A stretch of DNA of 40,549 nucleotides, taken from Pelosinus sp. Its GTDB lineage: Bacteria; Bacillota; Negativicutes; Propionisporales; Propionisporaceae. Made by a program: the position numbers and the translations under genes. Below are positions 23,419 to 32,602 of the stretch, piece by piece. The stretch is taken from positions 1 through 40,549 of the forward strand of contig JAJFUN010000113.1 in the NCBI GenBank assembly GCA_021372375.1, in the 5' to 3' direction. Positions within the stretch are counted from its first letter, which is position 1, and every line of letters starts with the position of its first letter. The notes under the pieces are model-generated. The model saw only the letters and a list, made by a program, of their open reading frames with translations, did no database searches and was not told the DNA's origin.

Positions 23419-24180
23419 ATGCCGCTTAAGGATCAGCTGGTGTTTGATACCAATATCGGTCAGACTAAACCGATAACAATTTTACATAATGAGGGCTGTC
23501 CCTTTTGCAACAGACAGCAGCTCTCGGGAATATTGGCTGAAGATTATCCGATTATTTACCTGGCTAATAAGTATCCGGTTTTAAAAGATACTATGCAAAC
23601 GGTAATTATCGAGACTGATGACTGCAACGGGGAACTGTCGCTGTATCCTAAAGATCATTTATATAAATTGCTGCGGTTTGGGATGACCAAATGGCATGAG
23701 ATGATGGACATGAAAGAGTTTAAGTCTGTATTATTTTATAAAAATCACGGGCCGTATTCGGGGGGGACTATCCGTCATCCGCATATGCAGATTGTTGGTT
23801 TAAAACAGGTTGATTATACGGAGAATATAAGAATAGACAGCTTTAATGGCTGTGTAATAGATAAAGTTTCCGGTGTGGAATTAAATATTGCCGAGCAGCC
23901 GCAGATTGGTCTGTTTGAATTTAATATAAAAATTAAGGATATGGCGGAGCTTGAGCGTATGGCTGATTATCTGCAGATTATGGCGCATTATCTATTAAAT
24001 AACTTTCATAAATGGTGTAATAGCTATAATATTTTCTTCTATTATCTGGAAGAACAAACTTTTGTTAAAATTATGCCGCGGTTTGTAACCTCGCCGGTGT
24101 TTGTGGGTTATGGCATACCGCAGGTATCCAGCCGTATTCATGAGGTGCGCCGGGAAATTGGTGAGAAATATTTTAAGTAA
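23419..24180 (+). CDS. DUF4931 / GalT-HIT-like protein
   Basis: 253 residues resembling galactose-1-phosphate uridylyltransferase-like HIT proteins annotated DUF4931. Visible are a Cys pair CPFC near residue 28, likely a metal site, and RHPHMQIVG near residue 120, a His-rich motif analogous to the HIT HxHxQ nucleotidyl-transfer centre. GalT acts via HPHGQ; here HPHMQ keeps the His and Gln. Probably a cytosolic nucleotidyltransferase or hydrolase; substrate unknown. GGGGGAG before the ATG. Divergent from the ger operon, 22 bases before hrpB, so these two may be cotranscribed. Confidence 0.75.
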   Translation: MPLKDQLVFDTNIGQTKPITILHNEGCPFCNRQQLSGILAEDYPIIYLANKYPVLKDTMQTVIIETDDCNGELSLYPKDHLYKLLRFGMTKWHEMMDMKEFKSVLFYKNHGPYSGGTIRHPHMQIVGLKQVDYTENIRIDSFNGCVIDKVSGVELNIAEQPQIGLFEFNIKIKDMAELERMADYLQIMAHYLLNNFHKWCNSYNIFFYYLEEQTFVKIMPRFVTSPVFVGYGIPQVSSRIHEVRREIGEKYFK

Positions 24181-24202
24181 GGTGTGAAGAAGGCTGAATA
24201 GG

Positions 24203-26680
24203 ATGGTACTCCCCATTGAAAGCATACTCTCAAAAGTATCGGCTGTATTAAAAGAAGAAAATCGGTTGATTTTGACGGCAGCGCCGGGGTCTGGCAAGAC
24301 GACAAGGATTCCGCTAGCCTTATTAGAGGAGCCGTGGCTAAAGGGGCGGCGTATTGTCATCTTAGAGCCGCGGCGTTTGGCCACGCGAAGTGCGGCTGGT
24401 TTTATGGCAGGTTTGCTGGGCGAAAAACCGGGCGGCACGATTGGCTACCTAATGCGTCAGGAAACAAAAGTAAGTGCAAAAACCAGAATTGAAATCATGA
24501 CCGAAGGCATACTGACCAGAAAGCTGCAGGCTGATCCGGCGCTTGAGGATGTGGGCATAGTTATTTTTGATGAATTTCACGAGCGGAGCATTCATGCTGA
24601 CCTAGGGCTGGCGTTATGCCTACAGGCTCAGGAACTTTTGCGCCCGGATTTACGGATAATGGTCATGTCAGCTACCATGGAAACAGATAAAATAGCCAAA
24701 CTGCTTGGCACACAGGTGCTTGAGGGCAGCGGCCAGTCGTATGCTGTTGAAACGGTTTATTTAGAAAGAGAGCTGACAGGGGACTGGCTGGAGGTATTGA
24801 CAGGTACGATAGTAAAGGCGCTTAATGAACAAAGCGGCGATATTTTAGCGTTTTTGCCCGGAGCGCCGGAAATACGGCGCGCGGCAAATGTACTAAGGAA
24901 TAGCACGCCGCAAAATGTAGTAATTGCGCCGCTGTATAGCGCACTTTCGGCATCCCAGCAGGAATTTGCGCTGCTGCCCGCGGCGGCAAACCAGCGAAAA
25001 GTTGTACTCGCCACTTCGATTGCTGAGACAAGCTTGACAGTGGAAGGTGTACGGGTAGTAATTGACGGAGGTTTAATGCGCGTTCCTAGTTTTTCTCCTC
25101 GCACCGGCCTGACTCGGCTTGAAACAGTCAGGGTAACCAAGGCTTCGGCTGATCAGCGGCGCGGCAGGGCTGGCCGCCTTGCACCCGGTGTTTGTTATCG
25201 GCTATGGACCAAACGGGAAGAGCTGAGGTTAAAAACGCAAAACACGCCGGAAATACTGGCAGCAGATTTGCTTTCCTTAGTACTAGAGCTGGCTGCGTGG
25301 GGGGTACAGCAGCCGTCTGAACTAATTTGGCTGGACCCTCCGCATGAAGAAGCTTTTAAAGAGGCCAAGGGCATGCTAAAGCAGCTTGGCGCACTTGATG
25401 ATACCGGCCATATTACGCCGCATGGGCAAAAGATGGCCGCTATGGGGATACAGCCACGGCTTTCACATATGATGCTGTCCGCAATGGAACTTCGATTGGG
25501 CCATTTGGCTTGTGATGTGGCGGCGCTGCTTGAAGAGAGGGACTTTATGCCAAGAGGAGTATCGGCAGATATTGCTTTAAGGCTGGAAGCACTGTGGGAT
25601 TTTAGGGTTAATCAAGCGGCGGCCCCTGATTTTGATATAACGGCAATGCGGCGGATCCTTTTCAGTAGCAAAAAATATCAGCAACAGCTCGGCTTAACAC
25701 AGGATCGGTATGAAATAGGGAGTCTAGGTTTGGTATTGTCGTTTGCTTATCCTGACCGCATTGCGGCGGGGAAGGGCCAAGGCCGCTTTATTTTACGCAG
25801 CGGCAAGGGAGTATACGTCTCAAAACATGAGTTAATGGCAAATGAAGCTTATCTGGTGGCGCCTGATTTAGAGGATAAGGGAAAAGAAGCCCGAATATTT
25901 TTAGCGGCGCCAATCAGCGAAGTCCAGCTTAGAGGGCAATTTCCAGGGGAGATACGTACGGAGACGGTGGTATGGTGGGACGGCGAAGGTCAAATGGTGC
26001 GGGCGCTTTATCGTGAATGCTTAGATGAAATTATTCTCAAGGAAGTGCCGCTGGCCCAAATACCTGATAGTAAAGCGCAGGTAGCCCTTATAGAGGGGAT
26101 TAAAGCAGAAGGCTTACAGATATTACCCTGGCAGCCCAAAGACCGGCAGCTGCAGCAGCGCATCTGTTTTTTGCATTCATTTGATGAAGCTTGGCCTGAT
26201 GTAAGCGATGAAAGCTTACTTAGAAGTCTTGCCGAGTGGCTGGGGCCTTATGTGCAGGGGATAAAACGCAAAGCAGAGCTAGGGCATTTATCGCTAAGTA
26301 ATATTTTATTAAATTTGCTGTCATGGGAGCAGCGGCAAAAGCTAGCAGAGTATGCGCCAACGCATATAACAGTTCCCAGCGGGCAGCGTATTTTGGTAGA
26401 TTATGCTGAGCCTAAAAGACCGGTACTGGCGGTGCGTTTGCAGGAAATGTTTGGGCTTTGTGAAACCCCGCGGCTGGCAGGCGGAAAAATAGCGTTAACC
26501 TTACATTTATTGTCTCCGGCACAGCGTCCGGTCCAAATAACCCAGGATTTAGCGGGCTTTTGGGAAAATGCCTATTTTGCGGTAAAGAAAGATCTGGCAG
26601 GCCGCTATCCTAAGCATTACTGGCCTGATGATCCTTTGGCAGCAATGCCGACGCACCGGGCAAAACCACGCAGACAATGA
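24203..26680 (+). CDS. hrpB: ATP-dependent helicase HrpB
   Basis: 825 residues, the normal HrpB length. Domains in order: DEAH helicase core with Walker A APGSGKTT (27-34), DEFH box (123-126) and SATME; helicase C domain with QRRGRAGR; winged-helix and HA2 region; and the HrpB-specific C-terminal domain ending in PKHYWPDDPLAAMPTHRAKPR, a conserved tail. A putative RNA/DNA helicase of unclear cellular role. Weak GTGAAGAAGG-like site before the ATG. Follows the DUF4931 gene by 22 bases. Confidence 0.95.
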   Translation: MVLPIESILSKVSAVLKEENRLILTAAPGSGKTTRIPLALLEEPWLKGRRIVILEPRRLATRSAAGFMAGLLGEKPGGTIGYLMRQETKVSAKTRIEIMTEGILTRKLQADPALEDVGIVIFDEFHERSIHADLGLALCLQAQELLRPDLRIMVMSATMETDKIAKLLGTQVLEGSGQSYAVETVYLERELTGDWLEVLTGTIVKALNEQSGDILAFLPGAPEIRRAANVLRNSTPQNVVIAPLYSALSASQQEFALLPAAANQRKVVLATSIAETSLTVEGVRVVIDGGLMRVPSFSPRTGLTRLETVRVTKASADQRRGRAGRLAPGVCYRLWTKREELRLKTQNTPEILAADLLSLVLELAAWGVQQPSELIWLDPPHEEAFKEAKGMLKQLGALDDTGHITPHGQKMAAMGIQPRLSHMMLSAMELRLGHLACDVAALLEERDFMPRGVSADIALRLEALWDFRVNQAAAPDFDITAMRRILFSSKKYQQQLGLTQDRYEIGSLGLVLSFAYPDRIAAGKGQGRFILRSGKGVYVSKHELMANEAYLVAPDLEDKGKEARIFLAAPISEVQLRGQFPGEIRTETVVWWDGEGQMVRALYRECLDEIILKEVPLAQIPDSKAQVALIEGIKAEGLQILPWQPKDRQLQQRICFLHSFDEAWPDVSDESLLRSLAEWLGPYVQGIKRKAELGHLSLSNILLNLLSWEQRQKLAEYAPTHITVPSGQRILVDYAEPKRPVLAVRLQEMFGLCETPRLAGGKIALTLHLLSPAQRPVQITQDLAGFWENAYFAVKKDLAGRYPKHYWPDDPLAAMPTHRAKPRRQ

Positions 26681-26682
26681 AA

Positions 26683-26707
26683 AAGAGGCTGCCACAAACA
26701 GCCTCTT
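26683..26707 (+). terminator. hairpin after hrpB
   Basis: AAGAGGCTG (26683-26691) pairs with CAGCCTCTT (26699-26707), loop of 7. No T run follows, so termination may be inefficient and the downstream gene partly cotranscribed. Confidence 0.55.
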
Positions 26708-26801
26708 GAAGCTTAAGTATATTACATGCAGGGTTGAGTTGATTGGGTATATTGGGTATACTAACAAGTGAAAGGAATTTTGCCATAAATAGGAGGATAT
26801 C

Positions 26802-27962
26802 GTGCACGGACCGTCCATTTCATTATATGTTATTGCATTAATTGTAGGCGCAATTTGCTGGGGCGTCTATTATTTATTAAAAAAAATGCTGCCGATTTTT
26901 CAGCAAAAAGCGCTTGGTTATGCCTATATACTTTTGACAGTCGGTGTGGTAGTACTTGCTTTCTTTAACAGGACTTTATCTGCGGCCGGGATGCCGCAGA
27001 TTTTGAGCATGGTTGGCGTTTGGTGGATGATGGGCCTTTTCTTTATGCTGCCTTTGCTGTTATTCTGGCGGGGCCTGGCGATAGTGGAGCAAAGAACCAG
27101 CAAAAAGGCTGGCGGTATATCACGGCGGGATTTTATTTGTAAAGGTGCGGCAGTTTTGCCGGTAGTTTCACTTGGGCTTAGTGCTAAAGGCGTTTATGAT
27201 GCCAGGGAGATTACTGTGCAGCGACATAATTTTCGCTTGCCTAATTTCCCAAAAGATTTAGGAAAAGTGAAAATCGTACAAATTAGTGATACACATATTG
27301 GACCGTTTTTTGGGCCAAAATCACTTGAGCGCGCGCTAAATTTAGCAGCTAGTGAACAGCCGGATTTGGTAGTAATCACCGGTGATTTAATTGACGATTT
27401 GAGCCTGCTTGATTCGACCATGAAAACCCTGGCTGATTTTCAAAAAACACTGCCCTATGGCCTATATTTTACCTGGGGCAATCATGAGTATTTTCGAGAC
27501 CAAAATAAAATTCGCCGTGCTTTAGCCGAAAGTCCGCTTACAGTCCTTGAGAATAGTTCCTGTCAAATTATTCAGGGGGAGCGGCCCTTTTATTTAATTG
27601 GTGTAGATTACCCTTGGGCGAAAAGTGCCGAGGAGATGCGCTCTGTTAAACAAAACTTTTTGCAGCAAGCCGTAGAGAAGGTACCGGACAATGCTTTTAA
27701 AGTTTTGCTTAGCCATCATCCTGACTTTATTGATAATGCTTTTGCGGCGGGACTTCCCCTGACGCTCTCTGGTCATACCCATGGGGGGCAAGTAAATGTC
27801 TTCGGGCATTCGCTGCTGCCGGTAAAGTACAAATATATGCGCGGGTTATACCAACAGGGGGATTTAGTCGGATATGTGAGTACTGGTACAGGAAGCTGGC
27901 TGCCGTTTCGTTTAGGCTGCCCTGCGGAGATCTCCGTATTTACCCTTTCGGCATTATCCTGA
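26802..27962 (+). CDS. membrane-anchored metallophosphoesterase (YkuE/YaeI-like)
   Basis: 386 residues. Three N-terminal membrane helices (about 5-26, 36-56, 65-90) precede a twin-arginine-like ISRRDFICKGAAVLP motif and another hydrophobic stretch, then a calcineurin-like domain with full ligand set: ISDTHIGP, VITGDLIDD, WGNHEYF, LLSHHPD, LSGHTHGGQ. Relatives act on lipid pyrophosphates or other phosphoesters at the membrane. GTG start set by AGGAGGATATC. The catalytic domain is predicted outside the membrane. Stands alone after hrpB. Confidence 0.88.
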   Translation: MHGPSISLYVIALIVGAICWGVYYLLKKMLPIFQQKALGYAYILLTVGVVVLAFFNRTLSAAGMPQILSMVGVWWMMGLFFMLPLLLFWRGLAIVEQRTSKKAGGISRRDFICKGAAVLPVVSLGLSAKGVYDAREITVQRHNFRLPNFPKDLGKVKIVQISDTHIGPFFGPKSLERALNLAASEQPDLVVITGDLIDDLSLLDSTMKTLADFQKTLPYGLYFTWGNHEYFRDQNKIRRALAESPLTVLENSSCQIIQGERPFYLIGVDYPWAKSAEEMRSVKQNFLQQAVEKVPDNAFKVLLSHHPDFIDNAFAAGLPLTLSGHTHGGQVNVFGHSLLPVKYKYMRGLYQQGDLVGYVSTGTGSWLPFRLGCPAEISVFTLSALS

Positions 27963-27977
27963 AGTATGGTATATACT

Positions 27978-28214
27978 TTATATAGCTCTTATACTGTTGT
28001 TTAAGGTTGCCAGGGCAGCGGAGATGGCCAAAATATGCTCAAGGTTATTAATCGGGTCGGCAGCTTGCTCTGTTAGAATTGTATTAAGCAGCAGCATAGA
28101 GTACATAATCATGGCATTGCCGGAATTTAAGGCGGTGGTAGGAAAAGCGGCTAGCTTTTGGGCCTTTTCCTGTAGTTCTCTGGTGCATATTGTAAAGCTT
28201 TCATTTGGGTACAT
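27978..28214 (-). CDS. hypothetical small protein
   Basis: 78 residues, not recognised. Predicted helical and amphipathic with many Ala, Leu, Ile and Asn (ALNSGNAMIMYSMLLLNTIL; HILAISAALATLNNSI), no clear signal peptide. GAGGGAGGG lies 7 bases before the ATG at 28214, which strongly supports this strand over the overlapping frame on the + strand. It converges on the metallophosphoesterase gene (15-base gap) and diverges from the HAD gene. Confidence 0.65.
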   Translation of the reverse strand: MYPNESFTICTRELQEKAQKLAAFPTTALNSGNAMIMYSMLLLNTILTEQAADPINNLEHILAISAALATLNNSIRAI

Positions 28215-28319
28215 AAATATCCCTCCCTCTTTTTAATATATTCAAGGAATAGCTGTATGTGTAAAGGGAGGGGGGCTACTACTATATAGGTTTATAATTG
28301 TATAGGAGGGGGGAGTTTC

Positions 28320-29186
28320 TTGAAACTCATTGTATCGGATTTAGATGGTACCTTACTTAATTCTGAAAGGGAAATTAGTGCAAAGAATGCTAAAACATTG
28401 CTGGCCGCGCAGGCGCAAGGCATTGAGATTGCGGTGGCTACAGGCCGCAACTATGGCAATGCCAAAGCGGTTTGCGCGCGGGCTGGCCTTAAACCGCATA
28501 TTATTTGCAATAACGGGTCATTTGTGTATGATAAGCACGGGGCAAGGGTTGCTGCGAGGATGCTTGATAAGCAGGATATTTTACATGCTATGGAGTGGCT
28601 TAGCGCCCGCAAATATTTTTACACGCTTTGTACCGATCAAGCCATGTATATTCTTAAAGCAAGCAAAGACATAATCTGTCAGGAATATAAAAATGCCAAA
28701 CAGCGGATTAAAAATATTACCGAAGAAGATTTATGCAGCGAGATGGAAAAGTTTATGACAATGGATGCTACGATGCTAGTGGAAGATTTTGCTGAAGTAG
28801 TAAATAAAGAAGCGGCGTTTGGCAACATTTCTGTCATTACGCTTGATCAGGATAAGCTGCAGCAAGGTCGCGCGTATTTTAGCAACTACCCTGGTATGAC
28901 TATGACGGTTGCTGGCAATGAAATTTTTGAAATGATCCATAACGAAGCCTCTAAGGGAAATGCGCTTGAGCAGCTGACAAGTCATTTGGGGATTTCCTTA
29001 CAGGATGCCATGGCTATCGGCGATAACTATAACGATATTTCTATGCTTCGTAAAGCTGGCATCAGCGTGGCAGTCGGCAATGCTGAGGAAGATGTGAAGA
29101 AGGTCTGTAAATATGTGTCTTTTACCAACGAACTGGATGGGGTGGCACACATTGTGCAGCATGTTTTAGGAAGTGTGGCAGGATAA
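28320..29186 (+). CDS. Cof-type HAD hydrolase
   Basis: 288 residues, HAD superfamily subclass IIB. Motif I is DLDGTLL (residues 7-13, catalytic Asp pair), motif II the Thr in VATGRN, motif III Lys in EASKGNALEQL, motif IV GDNYNDISML. The cap domain lies between motifs II and III. These cytosolic enzymes dephosphorylate sugar phosphates, FMN or pyridoxal phosphate. The start is a TTG, with GGAGGGGGGAG upstream. A very strong terminator follows. Confidence 0.93.
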   Translation: MKLIVSDLDGTLLNSEREISAKNAKTLLAAQAQGIEIAVATGRNYGNAKAVCARAGLKPHIICNNGSFVYDKHGARVAARMLDKQDILHAMEWLSARKYFYTLCTDQAMYILKASKDIICQEYKNAKQRIKNITEEDLCSEMEKFMTMDATMLVEDFAEVVNKEAAFGNISVITLDQDKLQQGRAYFSNYPGMTMTVAGNEIFEMIHNEASKGNALEQLTSHLGISLQDAMAIGDNYNDISMLRKAGISVAVGNAEEDVKKVCKYVSFTNELDGVAHIVQHVLGSVAG

Positions 29187-29189
29187 ATA

Positions 29190-29228
29190 AAAAGACGGGC
29201 GTCTCAAACTTTGAGACGCCCGTCTTTT
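29190..29228. terminator. strong bidirectional terminator
   Basis: AAAAGACGGGCGTCTCAAA and its complement (29210-29228) form a near-perfect palindrome around one base; the practical stem is about 15 pairs with an A/T flank on each side. It separates the convergent HAD and chemoreceptor genes. Confidence 0.93.
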
Positions 29229-29233
29229 ATAAG

Positions 29234-30502
29234 TTATAATTTGAAATGGCCAATTGTATTATTTAGACTGCCGGACATGGCGGCTGTTTCTTCCGAGCAG
29301 CCAGCAATATTCTGCATGGCGGCAGTTTGCTGCTCGGTTGCTGAGGCTATCTCTTCGGCATGGTGTTCTACCGCTTCAATAATGCTGGCTAATCGATCAA
29401 TGAGTTTAACGATTTGGTCAGAATTAGCCACTTCTTCAGCGGCGATTCCAGTTATGGTACTGATTTCCCCAACCGTATGATCTATGGCCTGCAGGATTTT
29501 ATCGAGGGTGCTGCCTGTTTCATTTACAGCAGCGACGCCGGCTTCTACTTGCGAACTATTTTCAGCCATGGCCGAAACTACCTGCGTTGTTTTTTGCGAT
29601 ACATTTTCAATTAAATGAGTTATTTCCTGGGCGCCCTGATTGGATTGTTCCGCCAGTTTACGGACTTCTTCGGCTACCACGGAGAAGCCCTTACCATGTT
29701 CTCCGGCACGGGCAGCTTCGATGGCGGCGTTTAGGGCCAGCAGATTTGTTTGGCTAGCGATGGAAGTGATGGTATCGATAATTTGACGAATCTGCTGCGA
29801 GTAATTGTCCAAATCTGTAATCATATCTGAAGTAATCTGGGTTTGATTTTTTATAGTTGTCATAGTTTCGATGGTTTTATGAACATTAGTCAGGCCGGAT
29901 TCGGCGGCAGCCTTGGTTTCTAGTGAATCATTGGCAGTCGTACCAGATTTGAGCTTTGCCATTTGAATTAGCGAAGATAACTGCACTAAGGCCTGAGATG
30001 CTTCTAAAACTGCCTTATTGCCCTTTTCCGTTTCACTGGCAAGGCCTTGCATGCTGGCAGAAACTTCTTCAAAGGATGCCGTTACTTCCTCTGTAGAAGC
30101 CGACATTTCTTGGGCGCTTGCCGCTAGTTGTTCACTGGCGGAAGATACCTCGCGGACAATTTTGTCTTGGCTTTCAATCATAGTATTAAAGGATTTGGCA
30201 AGATCGCCAAACTCGTCATGGGTTTCAATTTTACTATGCACGGTGAGGTCTCCGGCCCCTGCACTCTCCATGATCTGGCGCAGCGAATTAATAGACTTGA
30301 TCACTGATCGATCAAGCAGAAAGGAAATAATGAAAGCTGCGGCTATTTCAATAATCAGTAAAATAATGTTGTCGCTAAGCAATTGTCCAAGTGAAGCCGA
30401 GTTTTTAACAGCTGTAGCAAGCATATATATTTGCCCTAGCATAGTAAGGGCAATTAAGGAAAAAAATCCGACTAAAAGTTTCATTCGTAAAGTAAGCTTC
30501 AT
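29234..30502 (-). CDS. methyl-accepting chemotaxis protein without a ligand-binding domain
   Basis: 422 residues. Two membrane helices (about 8-28 and 45-63) are joined by only about 16 residues, so there is no extracytoplasmic sensor. A HAMP domain follows ([21 protein letters not shown]), then a long coiled coil and the signalling tip [36 protein letters not shown], where CheA and CheW bind. ATG 30502 is chosen because AAAGGG overlaps the earlier in-frame ATG. It starts 22 bases after the PP2C gene of partner-switching module 2, same strand, so the four are probably one operon. Confidence 0.93.
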   Translation of the reverse strand: MKLTLRMKLLVGFFSLIALTMLGQIYMLATAVKNSASLGQLLSDNIILLIIEIAAAFIISFLLDRSVIKSINSLRQIMESAGAGDLTVHSKIETHDEFGDLAKSFNTMIESQDKIVREVSSASEQLAASAQEMSASTEEVTASFEEVSASMQGLASETEKGNKAVLEASQALVQLSSLIQMAKLKSGTTANDSLETKAAAESGLTNVHKTIETMTTIKNQTQITSDMITDLDNYSQQIRQIIDTITSIASQTNLLALNAAIEAARAGEHGKGFSVVAEEVRKLAEQSNQGAQEITHLIENVSQKTTQVVSAMAENSSQVEAGVAAVNETGSTLDKILQAIDHTVGEISTITGIAAEEVANSDQIVKLIDRLASIIEAVEHHAEEIASATEQQTAAMQNIAGCSEETAAMSGSLNNTIGHFKL

Positions 30503-30524
30503 AAATATCATCCCTTTAAATCAC

Positions 30525-31598
30525 TTATTTAATATGTAGGCATAAGGCAGATATGTCATCCCGGCGGCTACGGCTTTGGGCAGCCTCACAAAGCCAGCGA
30601 AAACTTTCCGCAGAGTTATTTGGGCAGAGCTGCTCCGGCGCCTCTAGAAGTTCAAACAATCCATCGGACATAAAGTAAAAAACATCACCAGAGTCAAAGC
30701 CGAGGGTATGCTGTTCGTATTCGGTTCTTTTATCTAAGCCCACAAAGGAACCGGGCTGTTTAATAACGCGCGGTTGCCCTTCAGTAATTGCCAAAAAGTA
30801 ATTAATTCCAGCCATACTATATGTTAAGAGATGCTTTTCAAAATCAAACGAAAAGCAAATCATGGCGGTGAATGAGTCTTCGACGAAAAATGGTATAGCT
30901 TCGCGGTTAAACCAGGCGAGCTGTTTAGTGAGCGGCAGTTTTTGTTTAAACGTTTGTGACAGTAATACCCTAAGCGCCGAAATAGTTAGCGCTGTAGACA
31001 TCCCATGTCCCATAATATCTAAGAGATAACCTGCTACGACATGATTATTTACCCAGGTAAAATTAAAAAAGTCACCGCTAACATAATTATTGGGCTGGTA
31101 TATGGAACGGATTTCCACAAGCGGTCCTTTATAATCGGCTGGCAGCATATTTTTTTGAGCGCGGCTGGCCAGCTTAAATTCCTGTTTGAGCTTAAGCTCC
31201 GGGGAAATATCCTTTATTACTAACGCAAACAGGCTTTTGCCATGCAAATTGATATAGCGGGCATGGATTTGTACCGGGGTCAGCTCGCTATCTTTCTTTT
31301 GATGGGTGGATAGAAAAATGTGGCCGTTATCACCGGCATGGCGTATGGTATGCAGGTGTTTGGATGAGGCCGTTATGTTTAAATCCAAATCGGCAATATG
31401 CAGTTTTTTAGCTTCTGTCGCTGAATGCCCATAAAATTTGCGGGCTTTATCATTCATGAATAAGACCATGCCCTGATCGTCTAAGAGCAGTAAGGGATCG
31501 TTTAGCATGTCAAAAATTATGAAACCATGACAATCGTTGCAATCAGAAAGAAAGTCGGTAATATCCACGCCGATTTGTTTCATAGACGCGTCATTCAT
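30525..31598 (-). CDS. PAS-PP2C (SpoIIE/RsbU-type) serine phosphatase (module 2)
   Basis: 357 residues. A PAS domain (residues about 25-140, DPLLLLDDQGMVLFMNDKARKFYG) is followed by a PP2C phosphatase domain: VSGDFFNFTW, LDIMGHGMSTAL, YFMSDGLFELLE, RRDDISALCL. Unlike its counterpart in module 1 it lacks a receiver domain. It would dephosphorylate the STAS protein encoded just upstream, perhaps in response to a signal bound by PAS. Third gene of the minus-strand cluster, 51 bases after the STAS gene. Confidence 0.92.
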   Translation of the reverse strand: MNDASMKQIGVDITDFLSDCNDCHGFIIFDMLNDPLLLLDDQGMVLFMNDKARKFYGHSATEAKKLHIADLDLNITASSKHLHTIRHAGDNGHIFLSTHQKKDSELTPVQIHARYINLHGKSLFALVIKDISPELKLKQEFKLASRAQKNMLPADYKGPLVEIRSIYQPNNYVSGDFFNFTWVNNHVVAGYLLDIMGHGMSTALTISALRVLLSQTFKQKLPLTKQLAWFNREAIPFFVEDSFTAMICFSFDFEKHLLTYSMAGINYFLAITEGQPRVIKQPGSFVGLDKRTEYEQHTLGFDSGDVFYFMSDGLFELLEAPEQLCPNNSAESFRWLCEAAQSRSRRDDISALCLHIK

Positions 31599-31649
31599 TT
31601 TTAAAATCTCCCATCGTATTTAACCATTTTGGGGCGTACTGGTTGTCTG

Positions 31650-31952
31650 CTATACGATTTCAAAGATTTTATTTAAACGGGTAAGTTCAAATAACTCCAG
31701 TACAACCCCTGTCAGACCATGGAGCTGCAAGGCGCCCTGGTGCTCGAGCGCGCGCTTTTGCAGTGAGACTAAAACCCCTAAGCCTGAACTGTCAATATAA
31801 TCTACCTTAGATAAATCAATTAGAAAGTTCTTGTGTCCCTCAGCAAAGTACGCTAAGGCTTTTGTTCTGAGCAGCAGCGCATCTTCCACAAACAGGCTGC
31901 CTTCTAATTTAATAACAACTTTATTATCTATAAGCGTAAAGTTTACTTTCAT
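31650..31952 (-). CDS. STAS-domain anti-sigma factor antagonist (module 2)
   Basis: 100-residue STAS domain with the phosphorylation loop YIDSSGLGVLV (Ser at about 55-56), paralogous to the module 1 STAS protein. Expected to shuttle between the kinase (upstream gene) and the phosphatase (downstream gene). The ATG at 31952 has GAGGAGC seven bases upstream, better than an in-frame start 15 bases earlier. Starts 31 bases after the kinase gene. Confidence 0.92.
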   Translation of the reverse strand: MKVNFTLIDNKVVIKLEGSLFVEDALLLRTKALAYFAEGHKNFLIDLSKVDYIDSSGLGVLVSLQKRALEHQGALQLHGLTGVVLELFELTRLNKIFEIV

Positions 31953-31983
31953 AAAATAGCTCCTCACATAGCAGATGAAATGC

Positions 31984-32427
31984 CTAATTTAATTTTTTTC
32001 GCATAATAACCTCACGGCCGCAAACGCTATACTCTAAAGAATCCACATAGTGCTTAATGATGTCAATGCCGCGTCCGCTTTCACTGTAAACCTGGTCTAA
32101 AGTACTGCAGTCAGTGTATTGTGGTATAAAGCCTTCGCCATTATGACTTACGGCAATGCGCAGTTCGTCATTATCTTTAAGCATATTAATGGTTACCTGC
32201 GTGCCTTTATTATCGTTAATACCATGGAGAAAAGCATTGTTTACGGCTTCATTTACAGCGACAAATAATTGTATGGAGTGTTTGGGACAAATTTTTTGGA
32301 GGTTCTCCCGAATGGTGTCTCTGGCTAGACAAAATTCCTCAAGCGATGTATAAGTGCAGTCGAAAATTTCTAACAGAAATAATCCCCCCTTATAAATTGT
32401 AACCCCAAATATATAATCATTCGACAA
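31984..32427 (-). CDS. serine-kinase anti-sigma factor, HATPase_c fold (module 2)
   Basis: 147 residues as called, RsbW/SpoIIAB-like. The N box is NEAVNNAFLHGIN, and the G2 box is GRGIDIIKHYVD; the G1 region is reduced to SHNGEGF. The start is uncertain. TTG at 32427 has AAGGAGG upstream but with long spacing, while GGGGGG lies 7 bases before an in-frame CTG at 32376 that would fit the family's usual N-terminus. First gene of module 2, ahead of STAS, phosphatase and chemoreceptor genes. Confidence 0.85.
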   Translation of the reverse strand: MSNDYIFGVTIYKGGLFLLEIFDCTYTSLEEFCLARDTIRENLQKICPKHSIQLFVAVNEAVNNAFLHGINDNKGTQVTINMLKDNDELRIAVSHNGEGFIPQYTDCSTLDQVYSESGRGIDIIKHYVDSLEYSVCGREVIMRKKLN

Positions 32428-32525
32428 AAGCCGGTAAATTCCTCCTTGATAATTAATTTTATCTATTGTTCTAATTAATATTGACCTAATTTTCTTATGC
32501 GTAAGTGCTTTTTAAAATTAAATTA

Positions 32526-32554
32526 TTGCCAGCTGAATGGTTCTACGTTAGAAT
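32526..32554 (+). promoter_or_regulatory. sigma-A-type promoter of the ABC-F gene
   Basis: TTGCCA (32526-32531), 17-base spacer, TAGAAT (32549-32554). Four of six and five of six matches to consensus, with ideal spacing, 49 bases before the start codon. Confidence 0.65.
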
Positions 32555-32602
32555 GAAAAAGCATTGTTTTTTCATATAACTATTCGAGATAGGAGAGTAT
32601 AG

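Noticed and set aside
27997-28236. 79-codon + strand frame overlapping the gene at 27978-28214
   Set aside because: The minus-strand frame has a strong ribosome site; this one has none, and it extends through the minus-strand gene's ribosome site.
30018-30539. 173-codon open frame antisense to the chemoreceptor gene
   Set aside because: The opposite strand encodes a textbook HAMP and signalling domain; the antisense frame is a by-product of its Ala/Ser/Glu-rich coding.
32553-32579. Short leader peptide ORF (ATG AAA AAG ...) before the ABC-F gene, as in resistance attenuators
   Set aside because: Its ATG overlaps the predicted -10, so it would not be transcribed, and it has no ribosome site.
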